A stretch of 64,000 bases of DNA from assembly GCA_963707165.1 (NCBI GenBank), contig CAVPPO010000005.1:62001-126000 (forward strand), read 5' to 3'. Source of the stretch: Palsa-147 sp963707165 (GTDB taxonomy: Bacteria; Acidobacteriota; Terriglobia; Acidiferrales; UBA7541). Below, piece by piece: positions 62,156 to 64,000 of the stretch (its first letter is position 1; the number at the start of each line of letters is the position of its first letter). The position numbers and the translations under genes were made by a program. Below the pieces are notes generated by a model, which saw only the letters and a list, made by a program, of their open reading frames with translations, made no database searches and was not told the DNA's origin.

Positions 62156-63321
62156 AGAAACTCTCGCTTATGGCGCTGATTCCTTGCGTGCTGGCGCTCG
62201 CGGCCCTGCCGGCCGCGGCGCAATCATCGGCGAAACCGCGCGCGCGCGATTTGGGCGTGCCGTTCGATGGCACGCCAGGGCCGCTGAACGCGATCACCGA
62301 CGTGAAGGGCGTGGAAGTTGGTCATCGCACGCTGATTTCAGGTGATGGCAAGTTGAACGTCGGCGTCGGGCCGGTGCGCACGGGCGTCACGGCAATTTTT
62401 CCGCGCGGGAAAGCATCAGCCGATCCAGTTTTCGCCGGGTGGTTCACCGAAAATGGAAACGGCGAGATGACCGGCACGACTTGGGTGGAAGAATCCGGAT
62501 TTCTTTACGGCCCCGTGATGATCACGAATACCCACAGCGTCGGCGTGGTGCGCGATGCGGTGATCAAATGGCAATTCGAGCACGGGCCAACGGCGCCGGA
62601 GGATGATTGGTGGTCGCTTCCGGTAGTCGCGGAAACGTGGGACGGTTATTTGAACGACATCAACGGCTTCCACGTGAAGCCCGAGGATGCCATCGCAGCC
62701 ATCGAGAATGCTCACGGCGGCCCGGTGGAAGAAGGCAACGTCGGCGGCGGCACGGGAATGATCTGCAGTGAATTCAAAGGCGGGATCGGCACATCGTCGC
62801 GGAAATTAAGCGAGAAAGCCGGCGGCTATACCGTCGGCGTGCTCGTGCAATGCAATTACGGAATCCGCCGGCTGCTGCACGTCGCGGGCGTTCCGGTCGG
62901 AAAAGAAATTCCTGGGCCATCGGTTTGGGATGATGATACAGGCTCAATCATCGTCGTGGTGGCGACGGACGCGCCGCTGCTCCCTCACCAGCTCAAGCGC
63001 CTGGCGCGGCGCGTGACGCTCGGGCTCGGCCGCAATGGCAGCATTTCCGGAAACGGTTCGGGCGATATTTTCATCTCATTTTCGACGGCGAATCTCGGCG
63101 CTGGTATGTCGAAAGGACCGGCGCCGATTACGATTCTGCCCATCGCCAAAATCGATCCGCTCTTCGAGGCCACGGTGCAAGCCACGGAAGAGGCGGTGAT
63201 CAACGCGATGGTCGCTGCGGAGACGATGACGGGAATCGACAATCATCGCGTGGAAGCCTTGCCGCACGACAAGCTGCGCGAGGTACTGAAGAAATACAAT
63301 CGCCTGGTAGAAACAAAATGA
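62152..63321 (+). CDS. DmpA-like P1 family aminopeptidase (S58)
   Basis: 389 residues from ATG 62152 (ATGA overlap with the M28 gene), with a signal peptide (MKKLSLMALIPCVLALAALP, AAAQ). Motifs: GVEVGHRTL, GPVMITNTHSVGVVRDAVI, GNVGGGTGMICSEFKGGIGT, then SSR, where autocleavage gives the N-terminal nucleophile, and NGSGDIFISFSTAN. Members are beta-peptidyl or D-aminopeptidases. Export and its neighbour suggest degradation of unusual peptides outside the cytoplasm. Confidence 0.9.
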   Translation: MKKLSLMALIPCVLALAALPAAAQSSAKPRARDLGVPFDGTPGPLNAITDVKGVEVGHRTLISGDGKLNVGVGPVRTGVTAIFPRGKASADPVFAGWFTENGNGEMTGTTWVEESGFLYGPVMITNTHSVGVVRDAVIKWQFEHGPTAPEDDWWSLPVVAETWDGYLNDINGFHVKPEDAIAAIENAHGGPVEEGNVGGGTGMICSEFKGGIGTSSRKLSEKAGGYTVGVLVQCNYGIRRLLHVAGVPVGKEIPGPSVWDDDTGSIIVVVATDAPLLPHQLKRLARRVTLGLGRNGSISGNGSGDIFISFSTANLGAGMSKGPAPITILPIAKIDPLFEATVQATEEAVINAMVAAETMTGIDNHRVEALPHDKLREVLKKYNRLVETK

Positions 63322-63358
63322 AGGCGATGCTCGCGATCGAATAATTTCGGAGGCTCGG

Positions 63359-63877
63359 ATGCGAAAGTTCTTCTGGGGAGTGTTTCTCACCATCGTGCTG
63401 ATCATTGTCGCTAGCTACGTAATCTTGAAGCGCGGCTACGTGAATTTCGCCGCGGACCAGCAGCCATCTGCAATGGAGCGCCACATGGCGATGGCAGCTT
63501 CGGACGCGTCAGTCGAGCGACACGCCCCGGCGATTCAAAATCCTCTCACCGCGAGCGATGAAACGATGCTGGCGGGCGCGAAACTCTATCGCGACAACTG
63601 CGCGGGCTGCCATGGAAGCCCCGCGAATCCGGATGCCTCGCTCGGCCACGCCTTCAATCCTCCCGCGCCGCAGTTCATGACCGATCCCGCCGACATGCCC
63701 GACAATGAAAATTTCTATATCGTCCAGCACGGCATTCGTTGGACGGGAATGCCAACCTGGGGACGAAAGTTCAATGACACGCAGATCTGGCAGTTGGTGA
63801 CATTTATCAAGCACATTGACAAGCTTCCGCCGGTCGCCGACAAAGAGATTCGCCAGCCGCCATCGCCCGCCTACTGA
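63359..63877 (+). CDS. membrane-anchored mono-haem cytochrome c
   Basis: 172 residues from ATG 63359 with GGAGG ten bases before. One N-terminal helix (FFWGVFLTIVLIIVASYVI) anchors it. The haem site is CAGCH in KLYRDNCAGCHGSPANPDAS and the distal Met ligand lies in HGIRWTGMPTWGRKF. It is a class I cytochrome c likely to pass electrons at the outer face of the membrane. It starts 37 bases after the peptidase gene and may or may not be in that operon. Confidence 0.9.
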   Translation: MRKFFWGVFLTIVLIIVASYVILKRGYVNFAADQQPSAMERHMAMAASDASVERHAPAIQNPLTASDETMLAGAKLYRDNCAGCHGSPANPDASLGHAFNPPAPQFMTDPADMPDNENFYIVQHGIRWTGMPTWGRKFNDTQIWQLVTFIKHIDKLPPVADKEIRQPPSPAY

Positions 63878-64000
63878 TCAGCAACAGGAGCTCCGCTCAC
63901 CCGGCCAAAAACTGGCGGAACGGGCATCTGGCACCGCCTGTCCTTCAGGCAACGAGACCTGTCCGCGCGTACCATTGCCGCGCCGGGATCGCCTCTCTAC
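63878..64000. other. window end, no gene recognised
   Basis: The last 123 bases show no start codon with a ribosome site and no repeat. A gene may begin beyond the edge. Confidence 0.3.

Overview
The window (about 60% G+C) reads as a chromosomal segment of an Acidobacteriota bacterium, most likely a soil-type member of the Terriglobia or a relative. This is inferred from gene content, not from a marker gene. The pointers are two MacB/FtsX-like permeases of the ADOP type (one next to a PadR regulator), a Tricorn-like protease, secreted M28 and P1 peptidases, and very abundant intergenic palindromes. No tRNA, rRNA or CRISPR array was seen.

Layout. 0-6 kb: small membrane and secreted proteins, including a short exported protein built of Pro/Asp-rich repeats, and an XRE/S24-like regulator whose start codon sits in a palindrome. 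6-8 kb: secreted M28 peptidase. 8-11.5 kb: a nitrate/sulfonate-type ABC transporter (double permease; ATPase with a predicted MgtE_N-like domain), broken by several frameshifts. 11.6-13 kb: an IS481-type element. 13.2-16.6 kb: Tricorn protease. 16.6-19.3 kb: a repeat field next to a REP-associated tyrosine transposase (RAYT). 19.3-20.9 kb: an RHS tail with a start/stop-overlapping exported partner. 21.4-22.5 kb: an IS110 transposase. 22.7-25.5 kb: a possible structured leader, a class IV aminotransferase (frameshifted), a DUF4337-like protein and a pterin dehydratase. 25.7-28.7 kb: PadR plus a heavily frameshifted ADOP permease. 29-31.6 kb: a double rhodanese and a MATE exporter.

31.8-40 kb is a tightly packed purine-degradation operon: guanine deaminase, three-subunit xanthine dehydrogenase, allantoinase, a fused allantoicase/OHCU decarboxylase, HIU hydrolase and urate oxidase. 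Together they convert guanine, via xanthine, urate and allantoin, to ureidoglycolate and urea. A CitE/HpcH-like lyase of uncertain reaction converges on its 3' end. 41.6-49 kb: an HD-GYP response regulator, FdhD with a YdeP-type molybdoenzyme, a secreted phosphoesterase and a DUF2252 protein. 49.2-52.1 kb: an intact ADOP permease and an HNH protein.

52.3-58.4 kb is a polyphosphate-themed cluster: a CHAD-HD fusion, SixA-like phosphatase, Ppx/GppA phosphatase with HD domain, two different dTMP-kinase-like P-loop proteins in tandem, and a divergent PPK2. I consider this the best candidate for an undescribed functional system. 58.6-63.9 kb: a class III aminotransferase, a GCPII-like M28 peptidase and a DmpA-like P1 peptidase in a probable operon, then a membrane-anchored cytochrome c.

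Two global features matter. First, GTAG-footed palindromes (REP-like) occur throughout, flank the RAYT gene, and one lies in frame inside allantoinase. Second, at least five genes carry frameshifts whose flanking protein sequence is otherwise well preserved, so recent decay and sequencing error must both be considered.
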